DNA from: Flammeovirga pectinis
Lineage (GTDB): Bacteria; Bacteroidota; Bacteroidia; Cytophagales; Flammeovirgaceae
NCBI RefSeq assembly: GCF_003970675.1
Contig: NZ_CP034562.1
Span: 62,001 to 126,000 of the forward strand
DNA: 64,000 nucleotides
Direction of reading: 5' to 3'
The notes beneath the pieces were generated by a model. That model was not told the origin of the DNA, searched no databases, and saw nothing but the letters and a program-made list of their open reading frames with translations. The position numbers and the translations under genes are program-made. Below are positions 27,705 through 36,864 of this stretch, piece by piece (the first letter of the stretch is position 1; each line of letters starts with the position of its first letter).

Positions 27705-28988
27705 TCAGGTCTTTTGCTTTTTCTTTTTAGCTGCAGGAAATAGAATATTATTTAAAATTAATCTATAACCAGGAGAGTTTGGATGAAGGTTTAAATCAGT
27801 AGGCTCTTCACCTACTAAATGCTGATAATCTTCTGGATCATGTCCTCCATAGAATGTCCATGTTCCTTTGCCATAAGAGCCATGAATATACCTTACTTCA
27901 TTTGCTTCACTTGTTTCTCCAAGTACAATTACATCAGATTTTACTAACTGCTTTTTAAATGCAGTTGTTTGCCCCATGAAACCTTTGATATTTTGTTCAT
28001 GGTTCTGAGATAACATTGTAGGGATAGGATCCCATTTTGCAGAAAATGAGAAAAGTTTAAAATAATCATTTCCTTCCGTTAAGCCTCTTTCGTAATATTG
28101 ATTATCGATATTAGAGTACTCATATTTATAAGGATCCATGTAAAGTTTAAAATCCTTGAAAGCAAATGTCTGGCTGTAATCAAGTTTTGATTGAGCACTA
28201 GGGTCAGCAGGGTCTCCATCATACATAAAATCACAAATATCTACCCCATCTGCAGACAATGCAATATCATAGGTGTCAGTTGCAGAACACATTGCAAATA
28301 GAAAACCTCCACCAGCAGTAAACTCTTTGATTTTTTTAGCAACAGCTAATTTCAATTCAGATACTTTATTAAAACCATGTTTTTTAGCAGAGGCCTCAAA
28401 TTTTTTCTGATTATCAATGTACCACTTTTGTCTACCGTATGCCCTAAAGAACTTACCATATTGACCAGTGAAATCTTCATGATGCAAGTGTAACCAATCA
28501 TATTTTGGTAAAAGTTCTGCAATTACTTCATCATCAAAAACAACATCATATGGAATTTCAGCATAGGTTAAAACTAAAGTTACAGCATCATCCCAAGGCA
28601 TTTTAGCAGGTGGAGAATAAACGGCTATTTTTGGAGGTACATCCAAACGCATAATATCCATGTTTGCTTCTGGGTGTTCAATTTCTCTTTTTATCTGAAC
28701 AACTTGAGCATCAGAAATAACTTCATAGCTTACTCCTCTTACTACCATTTCGTTTTCGAAACTTTGGGCATATTTAAAGAGAAAACTCCCACCTCTATAA
28801 TTTAATAACCATTCTGCTTCTACCTCTTTTTGTAAAACCCAATAGGTAATACCATATGCTTTTAGGTGATTTGTTTGTGTTTTATCCATTGGTACAAGTA
28901 TATAATTTGCATAGCTGGTAAAACTATATACTACTAACAATAAGGTGAATAAAAATGGTTTGAATATATTTCTATTGTCTTTCTTCAT
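27705..28988 (-). CDS. Secreted protein of the Bacteroidota 'asparagine synthetase B-like' family, glutamine amidotransferase-like fold
   Basis: About 427 residues with a signal peptide from the start at 28988 (MKKDNRNIF, then a hydrophobic core ending SYA); an upstream in-frame start at 29027 would add 13 residues. The region NYILVPMDKTQTNHLKAYGITYWVL is recognisable from proteins that databases often call asparagine synthetase B. However, the sequence has no N-terminal catalytic Cys and no SGGxDS pyrophosphate motif, and it is exported, so that name is misleading. The motif GGGFLFAMCSATD resembles the nucleophile elbow of class I amidotransferase/ThuA-like folds. First gene of a three-gene operon with the glycosyltransferase and sigma factor. 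Function unknown. Confidence 0.75.
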   Translation of the reverse strand: MKKDNRNIFKPFLFTLLLVVYSFTSYANYILVPMDKTQTNHLKAYGITYWVLQKEVEAEWLLNYRGGSFLFKYAQSFENEMVVRGVSYEVISDAQVVQIKREIEHPEANMDIMRLDVPPKIAVYSPPAKMPWDDAVTLVLTYAEIPYDVVFDDEVIAELLPKYDWLHLHHEDFTGQYGKFFRAYGRQKWYIDNQKKFEASAKKHGFNKVSELKLAVAKKIKEFTAGGGFLFAMCSATDTYDIALSADGVDICDFMYDGDPADPSAQSKLDYSQTFAFKDFKLYMDPYKYEYSNIDNQYYERGLTEGNDYFKLFSFSAKWDPIPTMLSQNHEQNIKGFMGQTTAFKKQLVKSDVIVLGETSEANEVRYIHGSYGKGTWTFYGGHDPEDYQHLVGEEPTDLNLHPNSPGYRLILNNILFPAAKKKKQKT

Positions 28989-29251
28989 GAACTGTAAAAA
29001 GAAATCGTTTTTATACTTTTCGAGCAATTGATGGTATTATAGGCAATACCATCATAATTATAAATATATATAATTTATGAATGGTAAACTGCTCATATTT
29101 CAATTCTTTTAGTGATTTATACTTTTCAAAGTACTTAAATATTGTTTCAACCTTATGTTATTCAAGCTTAAATCAGTAGATTAGAGTTGATAATGCTTAA
29201 CGAAAAAATTATCACTAATTATTAACTAACGATTTCTTCTCGATTCAAACT

Positions 29252-30100
29252 ATGATTTTTTTTAAAGCAAGGTGCTGTTTTTTAGCCTTATGTCTATTGC
29301 TATTTTCTAATGTACAAGCACAAGATCCTTATTCTACAGGAACTTTATTTTCTTTTGGAGCATCTTCTATGGGCATGGGAAATGCGTCTATGTTTACCGT
29401 TGATACATGGTCTTCTGTAAATGCAATTGGTAGAACAAGCCAATTAGACAACCCAAGTATTGCTATTGGGCATAATTATTCTTTTCAAGAATTATCACTT
29501 TCAACAAAAGGAGTAGCAGCAGTCTTTCCTTTTAAACATTTTGTTCTTTCAACATCCTTTTTACGTTTTGGAGATGCTGTTTTGTCTGAACAAGATATTA
29601 GTGTTGGTATAGCACATCAAATTGGTATTGTTGAAATGGGATTAGGAACATCTTGGAGACAAGTTGGAGGGAATTATTTAAATCATCTTTCAGCACTATT
29701 AGTACACTATCATTTAGTAGCTCACTTATCAGATTATTTTTCAATAGGTTTAAATCTTAAAAATATAGGTCAGAATAATTATGAAGTAGGAGAATTTGGA
29801 GCAGATATATCTTCTTTATATGCTTTAGGATTTGAATATAAGATTGATGATGAACTACGTTTTGTTACAGAGATTAATAAATTAAAATACCACGATTTAA
29901 GTTATAAAATTGGCTTAGAATATTCTTTACATAAATCAATTATTATAAGAGGAGGTACAACTTTATTTCCTGTAGATATTTATTTAGGAACAACAGTTTT
30001 ATATAAATATTGGTCATTTGATTATGCTTTTGCTACTGATGATATTTTTGGTTGGTCTCATCAATTTTCTTTGGAATATACAATTACGAAAAGAAAATGA
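29252..30100 (+). CDS. Outer-membrane beta-barrel protein, PorQ/PorV-like
   Basis: A 282-residue protein with a signal peptide ending VQAQ and alternating short strands throughout. The opening GTLFSFGASSMGMGNASMFTVDTWSSVNAIG matches the plug-like start of PorV/PorQ and related FadL-type small barrels of the T9SS-associated family. It lacks the longer sequence of PorV, so PorQ-like is a family-level guess. Its stop codon overlaps the start codon of the next gene (ATGA), so the two are coupled. Confidence 0.6.
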   Translation: MIFFKARCCFLALCLLLFSNVQAQDPYSTGTLFSFGASSMGMGNASMFTVDTWSSVNAIGRTSQLDNPSIAIGHNYSFQELSLSTKGVAAVFPFKHFVLSTSFLRFGDAVLSEQDISVGIAHQIGIVEMGLGTSWRQVGGNYLNHLSALLVHYHLVAHLSDYFSIGLNLKNIGQNNYEVGEFGADISSLYALGFEYKIDDELRFVTEINKLKYHDLSYKIGLEYSLHKSIIIRGGTTLFPVDIYLGTTVLYKYWSFDYAFATDDIFGWSHQFSLEYTITKRK

Positions 30101-32106
30101 GGTGTTTTTTATTAGTAGTAGCAGTATTTTTTTTAAGAAATGGAATGCTTGCACAAAGTAAATCAGTTACTGATTTAGAACTATTGAACTTAGTTTTTGA
30201 AGATCAAGAATTAGATGATTTTTCTAAAGAGGAAATTGATTATTGGTTATCCCTTTTTAATCATCCTAAAAACTTGAATAAGATAAAACTATGGGAATTA
30301 CAAGAGCATTTTGGATTGACATATTTAGAAGTAAAAGGATTTAAAGAATATAAGGATCAGTATAACTATTTTAGTAGCACTAGTGAGTTAAAACGAATTG
30401 ATGGTTGGGACCTTGCCACTATTAAAAGAGTGAAAGCCGGGACTTTTGTAGAACAATCAACATTAAAACCATTTAAAGAAAGGTTACTACATCCTGATAT
30501 TAATTATTTGATAGTAAACAGTTCTACTAGTTTGCCATTAAGTAAAGGGTTTTCACAATCGATTTATAAAGGGATTCCAGTTGGCTTTCAGACAAGGTTT
30601 AGATGGGCTAAAAAACAAGATTACTCATTTTCCTTAACTCTTGATCAAGATAAAGGGGAGCCATGGCAGTGGAAACCTAAAAATATGCAGTATGGAATTG
30701 ATCATATTTCGGCTAATGCCTCTCTATATAATAGGGGTGTTTTTAAAAAAATAATGATTGGTGATTTTCAAATGATGTCTGGTCAAGGTTTGGTGTTTGG
30801 AGGTGGATATTTTTTAGGGAAAGGAGGTGACCCTATTTTAAATGTAGCTCGTGTAAATGATGGAATCCGTCCTTATACATCTGTTTCGGAAAGTGGTTTT
30901 ATGAGGGGGGTAGCTTCTGAGATAGAATTGAACAAAGTAATAAAGGTTACTCTTTTATATTCTAATAAAGAGATAAATATAAACCAAGTTGATAGTTTGA
31001 AGCGCTTTTCTACACTAACAAATTTTAGAAATGATAATGAAATAGAAAAGAAAGGAGGAGGTCGAGTTACTGTTTTAGGGTCAAGGGTTGCATATAATAA
31101 TCATAATTTAAATGTTGGAGTTAATATAGGTTTCATAAATTTTGATGAGAAAATTACACCTGCTATAAGAACAGACTCATTATCATTATTTAGAGGTGAT
31201 AAATTAATAAATTATAGTTTTGATACGAGATACCATTGGCGAAATATAAGTGTTTTTAGTGAATTCGCATTTTCGTATTCTAAAGGGAATGCATTCAACA
31301 TAGGAGCTTTTATAGGTTTAGCTAAGGGTATTGATTGGGTAGTTCAGTTTAGAAACTATGCATCAACTTATATAAGTTATTACGGTCATGCATTATCAGA
31401 AAATGGCCACCCAAATAACGAAAGAGGTTTTTATACAGGTTTTAGATGGCACAAGAGTAAACAGTTTGATTTATCTGCATATATAGATCTATTTTCATCA
31501 CCAACAGCTAAATACAGACAAGATGCGGGTAATGAAGGTTATGAATTAAGAGTAAGTTCAACGTATAACTTTGATAAGAATACAGCTTTAACTTTAAAGT
31601 ATCGTTTTAAACAAGTTGGGAATTATCAGCTAATGCCAAAGTACAATAAGGTGAATAGTTATGTGGAAGAGCAATGGACTAAATTTACGAGTATTTTAAA
31701 ATTAACAATCAATGAGCGTTTACTAATAAGTCCACGTTTACAAGTGACAAAGTATTTGTTAGAAAATGATTCGTGGGGATATTTACTCGCCCAAGATATG
31801 GTTTACAAGTTTAATAATAAGTTACAATTATCGTCTAGAGTAGCAATATTTAATGCTTCTAATTACGAAAATAGACATTATGCTTATGAAAGAAATGTTC
31901 AGTATTCGTTTTCTTTTCCTGCTTATTATGGAGTAGGTTGGAAAACCTACTTACTAGCGAAGTACAAATTTGGGTATGGGAATAGTATATCATGGAGATG
32001 GGGATATACTTCTTTTGAAGATAGGGCTACAATTAGTTCTGGATGGAATACAGTACCATCACGTTACAAACATGATTTAGTAGTACAATTAAAATTGAAG
32101 TTATAA
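30097..32106 (+). CDS. Secreted helix-hairpin-helix protein with C-terminal beta-barrel
   Basis: About 669 residues. A signal peptide (ending MLAQ) is followed by about 130 residues of helical sequence with helix-hairpin-helix character (LWELQEHFGLTYLEVKGFKEYKDQ, then FSSTSELKRIDGWDLATIKRV), as in ComEA-type DNA-binding proteins, and then about 500 residues of beta-barrel-like sequence. I chose the start at 30097 (MRCFLL) because it gives a signal peptide and overlaps the preceding stop by 4 bases; the frame is open from 30052. The combination is a recurring Bacteroidota family. DNA binding outside the cytoplasm, for example in DNA uptake, is possible but not shown. Confidence 0.75.
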   Translation: MRCFLLVVAVFFLRNGMLAQSKSVTDLELLNLVFEDQELDDFSKEEIDYWLSLFNHPKNLNKIKLWELQEHFGLTYLEVKGFKEYKDQYNYFSSTSELKRIDGWDLATIKRVKAGTFVEQSTLKPFKERLLHPDINYLIVNSSTSLPLSKGFSQSIYKGIPVGFQTRFRWAKKQDYSFSLTLDQDKGEPWQWKPKNMQYGIDHISANASLYNRGVFKKIMIGDFQMMSGQGLVFGGGYFLGKGGDPILNVARVNDGIRPYTSVSESGFMRGVASEIELNKVIKVTLLYSNKEININQVDSLKRFSTLTNFRNDNEIEKKGGGRVTVLGSRVAYNNHNLNVGVNIGFINFDEKITPAIRTDSLSLFRGDKLINYSFDTRYHWRNISVFSEFAFSYSKGNAFNIGAFIGLAKGIDWVVQFRNYASTYISYYGHALSENGHPNNERGFYTGFRWHKSKQFDLSAYIDLFSSPTAKYRQDAGNEGYELRVSSTYNFDKNTALTLKYRFKQVGNYQLMPKYNKVNSYVEEQWTKFTSILKLTINERLLISPRLQVTKYLLENDSWGYLLAQDMVYKFNNKLQLSSRVAIFNASNYENRHYAYERNVQYSFSFPAYYGVGWKTYLLAKYKFGYGNSISWRWGYTSFEDRATISSGWNTVPSRYKHDLVVQLKLKL

Positions 32107-32108
32107 AA

Positions 32109-32142
32109 AAGGCATGTAATCTAAATGTAGATTACATGCCTT
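32109..32142. terminator. Terminator hairpin between the convergent barrel gene and accA
   Basis: A perfect 15-bp inverted repeat (32109-32123 / 32128-32142, arm AAGGCATGTAATCTA) with a four-base loop. The minus strand has a run of U after the stem (the A-run 32105-32110), so it should work best for accA; on the plus strand the following sequence is only AATATA. Confidence 0.88.
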
Positions 32143-32163
32143 AATATATATCAGAGTAAAATA

Positions 32164-33123
32164 TTACTCATTAAAAACACCCATATTAGAGAATTTATCA
32201 ATTCTTCTATTTTTTAAAGTAAGGGTATCTAAAGCTTCTAATTCAGCTACTTCAGAAAGAATAGTTTCTTTCATTATCTTGAACATTTCTTGAGGGTTTG
32301 TATGTGCACCTCCAAGTGGTTCAGGAATAATTTTGTCAATTAACCCAAAAGATTTCATATCTTTTGCTGTTAACTTAAGTGCTTCTGCTGCTTGTTCTTT
32401 GTAATCCCAGCTTCTCCATAAGATTGAAGAACAAGATTCTGGTGAAATTACAGAATACCAAGTGTTTTCAAGCATCATAACAGAATCACCGATAGCAATT
32501 CCAAGTGCTCCACCTGATGCTCCTTCACCAATAACGATACAAATAACAGGAACAGTTAACTTGAACATTTCTTTCAAGTTCTTTGCAATAGCTTCTGCTT
32601 GTCCTCTTTCTTCTGCTTCAATACCTGGGAATGCACCCGGTGTATCAATAAAAGTAATGACAGGCTTTCTGAATTTTTCAGCTAAGTGCATTAAGCGTAG
32701 TGCTTTTCTGTAACCTTCAGGGTTAGCCATACCAAAGTTACGCATTTGACGTTGCTTTGTATTTCTACCTTTCTGTTGGCCAATCAGCATAAATGATTTG
32801 CCTCCAATATTACCGAAACCACCAACCATTGCTTTATCATCTCCAAATGCTCTATCACCGTGAAGTTCGATAAAGTCATCTGTAATCTGATAGATATAAT
32901 CTAAAGTATATGGTCTATCTGCATGACGAGACAGTTGTACTCTTTGCCAACGTGTTAGGTTTTCAAAAGTACTTACTTTCAACTGAGTAATTTTCTCCTC
33001 AAGTTCTTTTATAGCTGTACTTACATCAACATTGTTTTTAGATGCAAGATCTCTCATGTCTTCAAGTTTCGCTTCGAGTTCAGCGATTGGTTTCTCGAAA
33101 TCTAGCAGTGTATTTTGGTCCAT
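32164..33123 (-). CDS. accA: Acetyl-CoA carboxylase carboxyltransferase subunit alpha
   Basis: A 319-residue subunit that, with AccD, transfers CO2 from carboxybiotin to acetyl-CoA to make malonyl-CoA for fatty-acid synthesis. Conserved parts include the N-terminal helix with [33 protein letters not shown], the oxyanion-forming [15 protein letters not shown] and [12 protein letters not shown]. Length is normal. A Bacteroidota-type -7 element TATGTTTG is seen on the minus strand at 33218-33225, about 90 bases before the start. Confidence 0.97.
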   Translation of the reverse strand: MDQNTLLDFEKPIAELEAKLEDMRDLASKNNVDVSTAIKELEEKITQLKVSTFENLTRWQRVQLSRHADRPYTLDYIYQITDDFIELHGDRAFGDDKAMVGGFGNIGGKSFMLIGQQKGRNTKQRQMRNFGMANPEGYRKALRLMHLAEKFRKPVITFIDTPGAFPGIEAEERGQAEAIAKNLKEMFKLTVPVICIVIGEGASGGALGIAIGDSVMMLENTWYSVISPESCSSILWRSWDYKEQAAEALKLTAKDMKSFGLIDKIIPEPLGGAHTNPQEMFKIMKETILSEVAELEALDTLTLKNRRIDKFSNMGVFNE

Positions 33124-33217
33124 TGCTGCGAAAATAAGGTGTTAAATTTAATTTAGAAAACAGCTCAATATACTTCTATTTTGAAAAATATTTTCTAAAC
33201 AATTACTATTAAGATGG

Positions 33218-33225
33218 CAAACATA
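33218..33225 (-). promoter_or_regulatory. Possible -7 promoter element of accA
   Basis: On the minus strand these eight bases read TATGTTTG and match the Bacteroidota consensus TAnnTTTG. I found no TTG at the expected spacing upstream, so only the -7 part is supported. A start site near 33210 would give an 85-90 base leader. Confidence 0.4.
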
Positions 33226-33274
33226 CACAATATTCGCCGTATTGAAATATCAAAAGCGTTAAATCACTAAAAAA

Positions 33275-33302
33275 AAGCCTCAACTAGTAGTAGAAGAGGC
33301 TT
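33275..33302 (-). terminator. Intrinsic terminator downstream of the Na/Pi cotransporter gene
   Basis: A 7-bp inverted repeat (33275-33281 / 33296-33302, arm AAGCCTC) with a 14-base loop. Read on the minus strand, the stem runs into a stretch of eight U. It lies 21 bases after the stop at 33324. Confidence 0.8.
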
Positions 33303-33323
33303 AATTTCAGTTATTTATATTTT

Positions 33324-35033
33324 TTAGTCAACCACACCTGCAAAGGCTTCTGAGATATTCAGAATGTGATCTCCAATTCTTTCTAAAGATGAAAGCAAAT
33401 CGTTGTAAGCTAACATTGTACCTGTAGAAGCATCATCACTATCAGAACGTTCAAGGTGTTTTCTACGCAACTCTTTACGTTTCTGGTTTACTGCTTTTTC
33501 AGCAATATTAGCTGCTTCTAGATCAATATTATCAGACTCAATGTTTTTCATCATTATATTGAAAGCGTTTTCAACAACGTCTAAGAACTCATCTAAATCG
33601 TTTTGTTGCTCTTTAGTAAGCCAGATTTTTTCGTCGTAACGTTTTTCAATAGTAAATGTGATTCCTTTGTAAATATCTCCAATGCGTTCTACTTCGTGAG
33701 CAGCTCTCATTAAGTTATTTACCTCATCTATTTGAGAAGAAGAAAGTAGTTGGTCTCTAGCAATCTTAGATAAGAAAATACTTACCTCTTGCTCCATTCT
33801 ATCTGTATTTTCTTCTACTTTTCGGAGTTTAGCAATGTATTGCTTTCTTTCCTTTTTATTCTCAACACTTGTATTAAATAAATTTCTTGAAGTATTAATC
33901 TGTTTTGCAATTATCTTAGAAAAACGTTTTACTTCATTCTTAGCCTGTTCTACACCGGCTTCGTTTGCTATTGGTCTACCATCAGATATGAATTCAAGAC
34001 TGTAATCATCTTGATCTTCTTTTTCTGGAACCATTTTAATTACAATATCTCTAATAGTACCAATAAAGAAAATCATTACTGATGTATTGATAATATTGAA
34101 AGAGGTATGGAATATTGATAAGGCGATAGGAACCGCCGTTGCTTCTAAAGTAATCGCACCGTCAGGACCAATTGTAGCACCTAAGTCTGTGTAGTTTGCA
34201 ACATAGTATTTAACGGCATCTAAGAAGAATGGATAGATTAATAACATCCAAACCACACCAGTTACATTAAATATTAAGTGAGCCCTTGCAGAACGTTTGG
34301 CGTTAGTATTACCAACCATTGCAGCAAGGTTAGCCGTAATAGTAGTACCAATGTTTTCTCCCAGTACCATTGCTGCTGCAATATCAAAAGGAATAACTCC
34401 TTGGTTACAAAGTACTAATGTAAGTGCCATTGCAGCACTAGACGATTGTACTATGATTGTAATTAATGTACCTACAACTACAAAAGCTGCAGGAGCAAAA
34501 ATTCCCAAGTGCTTGAAAGATTCTAAGAAAGATAATTGATCATGACTTAATGTTGGGACAGAATTTTTTAATGCTTCTAGACCAATAAATAAGATTGCAA
34601 ATCCAATTAAAGTATTTCCCCAATCTTTTGTTTTCTTGGAATTTGAAAACATCATAGGGAAGGCTACTGCAATAATCGGCATGGCTAATTTTGCCATTTT
34701 TACCTTAAACCCTAAAATAGAGATAATCCAAGCTGTTACAGTAGTACCAACATTGGCACCCATAATAACACCAATAGATTGTGTTAAGTTTAACAATCCT
34801 GCATTTACAAAACTTACTACCATTACAGTAGTAGCCGAAGAAGATTGTATGATTGTAGTTATCAAGAAGCCTGTAAAAACTCCTGCGAACTTATTCGATG
34901 TCATGGCAGAGAGGATTCCTCTCATCTTATCACCCGCAACATTCTGAATACCCTCACTCATTACTTTCATCCCGTAGATGAAAAGACCAAGTGAACCTAT
35001 AAGTTCTAGTAACTGAAATATTCCAAATTCCAT
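33324..35033 (-). CDS. Na+/phosphate cotransporter family protein with C-terminal PhoU-like domain
   Basis: A 569-residue protein. The membrane half contains the two inverted Na/Pi repeats, marked by QSSSATTVMVVSFVNAG and QSSSAAMALTLVLCNQG, each preceded by TGFLITTI or GTLITII. The last ~200 residues are a helical PhoU-like domain (MRAAHEVERIGDIYKGI and LERIGDHILNISEAF). It probably imports phosphate with sodium across the inner membrane, with the PhoU-like part regulating it. No phosphate-regulon genes are adjacent. Confidence 0.92.
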   Translation of the reverse strand: MEFGIFQLLELIGSLGLFIYGMKVMSEGIQNVAGDKMRGILSAMTSNKFAGVFTGFLITTIIQSSSATTVMVVSFVNAGLLNLTQSIGVIMGANVGTTVTAWIISILGFKVKMAKLAMPIIAVAFPMMFSNSKKTKDWGNTLIGFAILFIGLEALKNSVPTLSHDQLSFLESFKHLGIFAPAAFVVVGTLITIIVQSSSAAMALTLVLCNQGVIPFDIAAAMVLGENIGTTITANLAAMVGNTNAKRSARAHLIFNVTGVVWMLLIYPFFLDAVKYYVANYTDLGATIGPDGAITLEATAVPIALSIFHTSFNIINTSVMIFFIGTIRDIVIKMVPEKEDQDDYSLEFISDGRPIANEAGVEQAKNEVKRFSKIIAKQINTSRNLFNTSVENKKERKQYIAKLRKVEENTDRMEQEVSIFLSKIARDQLLSSSQIDEVNNLMRAAHEVERIGDIYKGITFTIEKRYDEKIWLTKEQQNDLDEFLDVVENAFNIMMKNIESDNIDLEAANIAEKAVNQKRKELRRKHLERSDSDDASTGTMLAYNDLLSSLERIGDHILNISEAFAGVVD

Positions 35034-35304
35034 ATCTTAAGAAAATACTACAAATTCAAAAAAGAATTATAATTTTTGAAGTTGCAAAGTAACTTAATTC
35101 ATTACTAATAAAAGCTGATTATTATTAATTTAATAATTTGTTAATCTAACTATTATATGATAATGATCAAGAAGGCTTAATTTAAAAGATTTATAAAAAT
35201 TAATTAGAAATGGCAAATACGCACAAAAAAGAGCGATTTTCCAATTCTTCTGTAATATTCTGATTTTCTATTTAATAATCATAATAATATTCGTCATTGT
35301 AGTG

Positions 35305-36207
35305 TTAGAAATAAATATTATTAGCAACTCGGAATGTATTAGCATGTGCTTCGATAATAAATCTTAATGATTTTGAGTATCCACCACCCATACTAACAAC
35401 TACAGGGATGTTAGAAGAGGAGCATTTCTTAAAAACGATCTCGTCTCTTTCTTTACATCCTTGAATACTTAAACCAAGTTTACCCAATTTATCAGTTTTT
35501 AATATATCCACTCCTGATAAGTAAAACACAAATTCAGGTTCAATAGATGAGAATAATTCATCAATATGTTTATTTAATACACTCAAATATTCTGAATCAG
35601 AAGTATTATCATTTAAAGCAATATCTAGGTCTGATTTTTCTTTATGCATAGGATAATTATTTGCCCCGTGCATGCTAAATGTAAAGACCTTCTGATTGTT
35701 TTTAAATATTTCTGCTGTTCCATTGCCTTGATGTACGTCTAAATCGATAATAAGAATTCGTGAAAACGCTTTTTGATTAATAAGATAATTTGCAGCTACC
35801 CCAAAATCATTGAGTATACAAAAACCTTCTCCATGGTCTGTGTAAGCATGATGTGTACCTCCTGCAATATTCATTGCTACTCCATATTGAAGTGCAAATT
35901 CAGTACAATCCACCGTACCCTGTGTTATTATCAGTTCTCTTAAAATAAGATCTTCAGACATTGGTAAACCTATTTTTCTAGCTTCATGATAGGTTAAGGT
36001 TTGTTCTATTAGCTTTTTCCAATACTCTTCAGTATGTGTTGTTAGAACAAATTCAGGATTAACAGGTGTTGGTTTAAAAAGGTTTTTATCAGAAATGGTT
36101 CCTTCATAAATAAGTTGCTCTACCAATAAAGGATATTTATCCATAGGAAACCGGTGCCCTTCTTCGACAGGGTGACCATAACATTCGTGATATGCAATTT
36201 TAAGCAT
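35305..36207 (-). CDS. Histone-deacetylase-fold (class IV/HDAC11-like) zinc deacylase
   Basis: A 300-residue arginase/deacetylase-fold enzyme of normal length. The active site is complete: His119-His120 in GGTHHAYTDHGEGFCILND, zinc ligands Asp157 and His159 in DLDVHQGNG, and Asp234 in SGVDILKTD; the oxyanion Tyr is probably replaced by or provided by the Gly-rich MGGGYS segment. The DLDVHQGNG form resembles class IV enzymes such as human HDAC11, which removes long-chain acyl groups, rather than class I enzymes. The bacterial substrate is unknown. It starts 3 bases after the CoA-binding gene's stop, so the two are in one operon. Confidence 0.88.
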   Translation of the reverse strand: MLKIAYHECYGHPVEEGHRFPMDKYPLLVEQLIYEGTISDKNLFKPTPVNPEFVLTTHTEEYWKKLIEQTLTYHEARKIGLPMSEDLILRELIITQGTVDCTEFALQYGVAMNIAGGTHHAYTDHGEGFCILNDFGVAANYLINQKAFSRILIIDLDVHQGNGTAEIFKNNQKVFTFSMHGANNYPMHKEKSDLDIALNDNTSDSEYLSVLNKHIDELFSSIEPEFVFYLSGVDILKTDKLGKLGLSIQGCKERDEIVFKKCSSSNIPVVVSMGGGYSKSLRFIIEAHANTFRVANNIYF

Positions 36208-36210
36208 ATA

Positions 36211-36570
36211 CTAATATGTTTGAGAAGAAAGCATTACCAAAGTACAGGCTTCTTCTGTAAATATTCCTGCCGCTGCTGCTTTCTGATAAAAAATAGGATT
36301 CTCTGTACCTGGATTAAATATTATTCTTTTTGGTTTAAGAGATATAATGTAATCTATCCATTCATTTTGTTTTTGAGGACCAACATACATCGTTACAGTA
36401 TCAACATCAACTATTTGAGGCTTATCATTGATGATAGGAATACCAGCAACAGATCCTTTTTTTATACCTAATGGAACAATTTCATGTCCTTTTTGTGTCA
36501 ACCTTTCAGCAGCAAAAAATGCATATCTAGAAGGGTTCGGTGTAGCTCCGATAATAACGGTTTTTTTCAT
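36211..36570 (-). CDS. CoA-binding domain protein (small, stand-alone)
   Basis: A 119-residue Rossmann-fold protein made almost entirely of a CoA-binding domain: KKTVIIGATPNPSRYAFFAAERLTQKGHEIVPLG, then TVTMYVGPQKQNEWIDYI and FNPGTENPIF. Such proteins are related to the CoA-binding part of succinyl-CoA synthetase but have no catalytic domain. It is co-transcribed with the HDAC11-like gene. A role in sensing or delivering acyl-CoA for that deacylase is inference only. Confidence 0.88.
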   Translation of the reverse strand: MKKTVIIGATPNPSRYAFFAAERLTQKGHEIVPLGIKKGSVAGIPIINDKPQIVDVDTVTMYVGPQKQNEWIDYIISLKPKRIIFNPGTENPIFYQKAAAAGIFTEEACTLVMLSSQTY

Positions 36571-36588
36571 TTGCTTCTATCTAAGAAT

Positions 36589-36643
36589 TAAGACAGAAAT
36601 TAGGACATTAACACTTACAATAAATGTCTCAATCCTGTCTTTA
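36589..36643. repeat. Interrupted inverted repeat upstream of the CoA-binding gene
   Basis: The segments around 36591-36610 and 36621-36640 can pair through GACAG/CTGTC and GACATT/AATGTC with an internal loop between. It lies in the 294-base space between the divergent CoA-binding and Grx-TrxR genes, 20 bases ahead of the former, so it would fold in that gene's leader RNA or act as an operator. The rest of this 294-base space shows nothing I can name. Confidence 0.45.
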
Positions 36644-36864
36644 ATATGAAGTTAATTGTTATTATTTTGATTCTAAAAATATAGGACTTGAAAAGTAGAT
36701 AAAAGTATATTTTTTACTACTCCTTATTTCAATCATAAGGGCTATTTAAATAAACTCGTAGTCAGATATTTGTAATTGAACTTGAATAATATGAACTTAT
36801 AATAGAAATACTACTTCCTTTTAGATAATCAAATAAAAATTTAAAACCCATAGACATTAAAAAA

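Noticed and set aside
27705-28988. True asparagine synthetase (asnB)
   Set aside because: No synthetase or N-terminal Cys glutaminase motifs, and the product carries a signal peptide.
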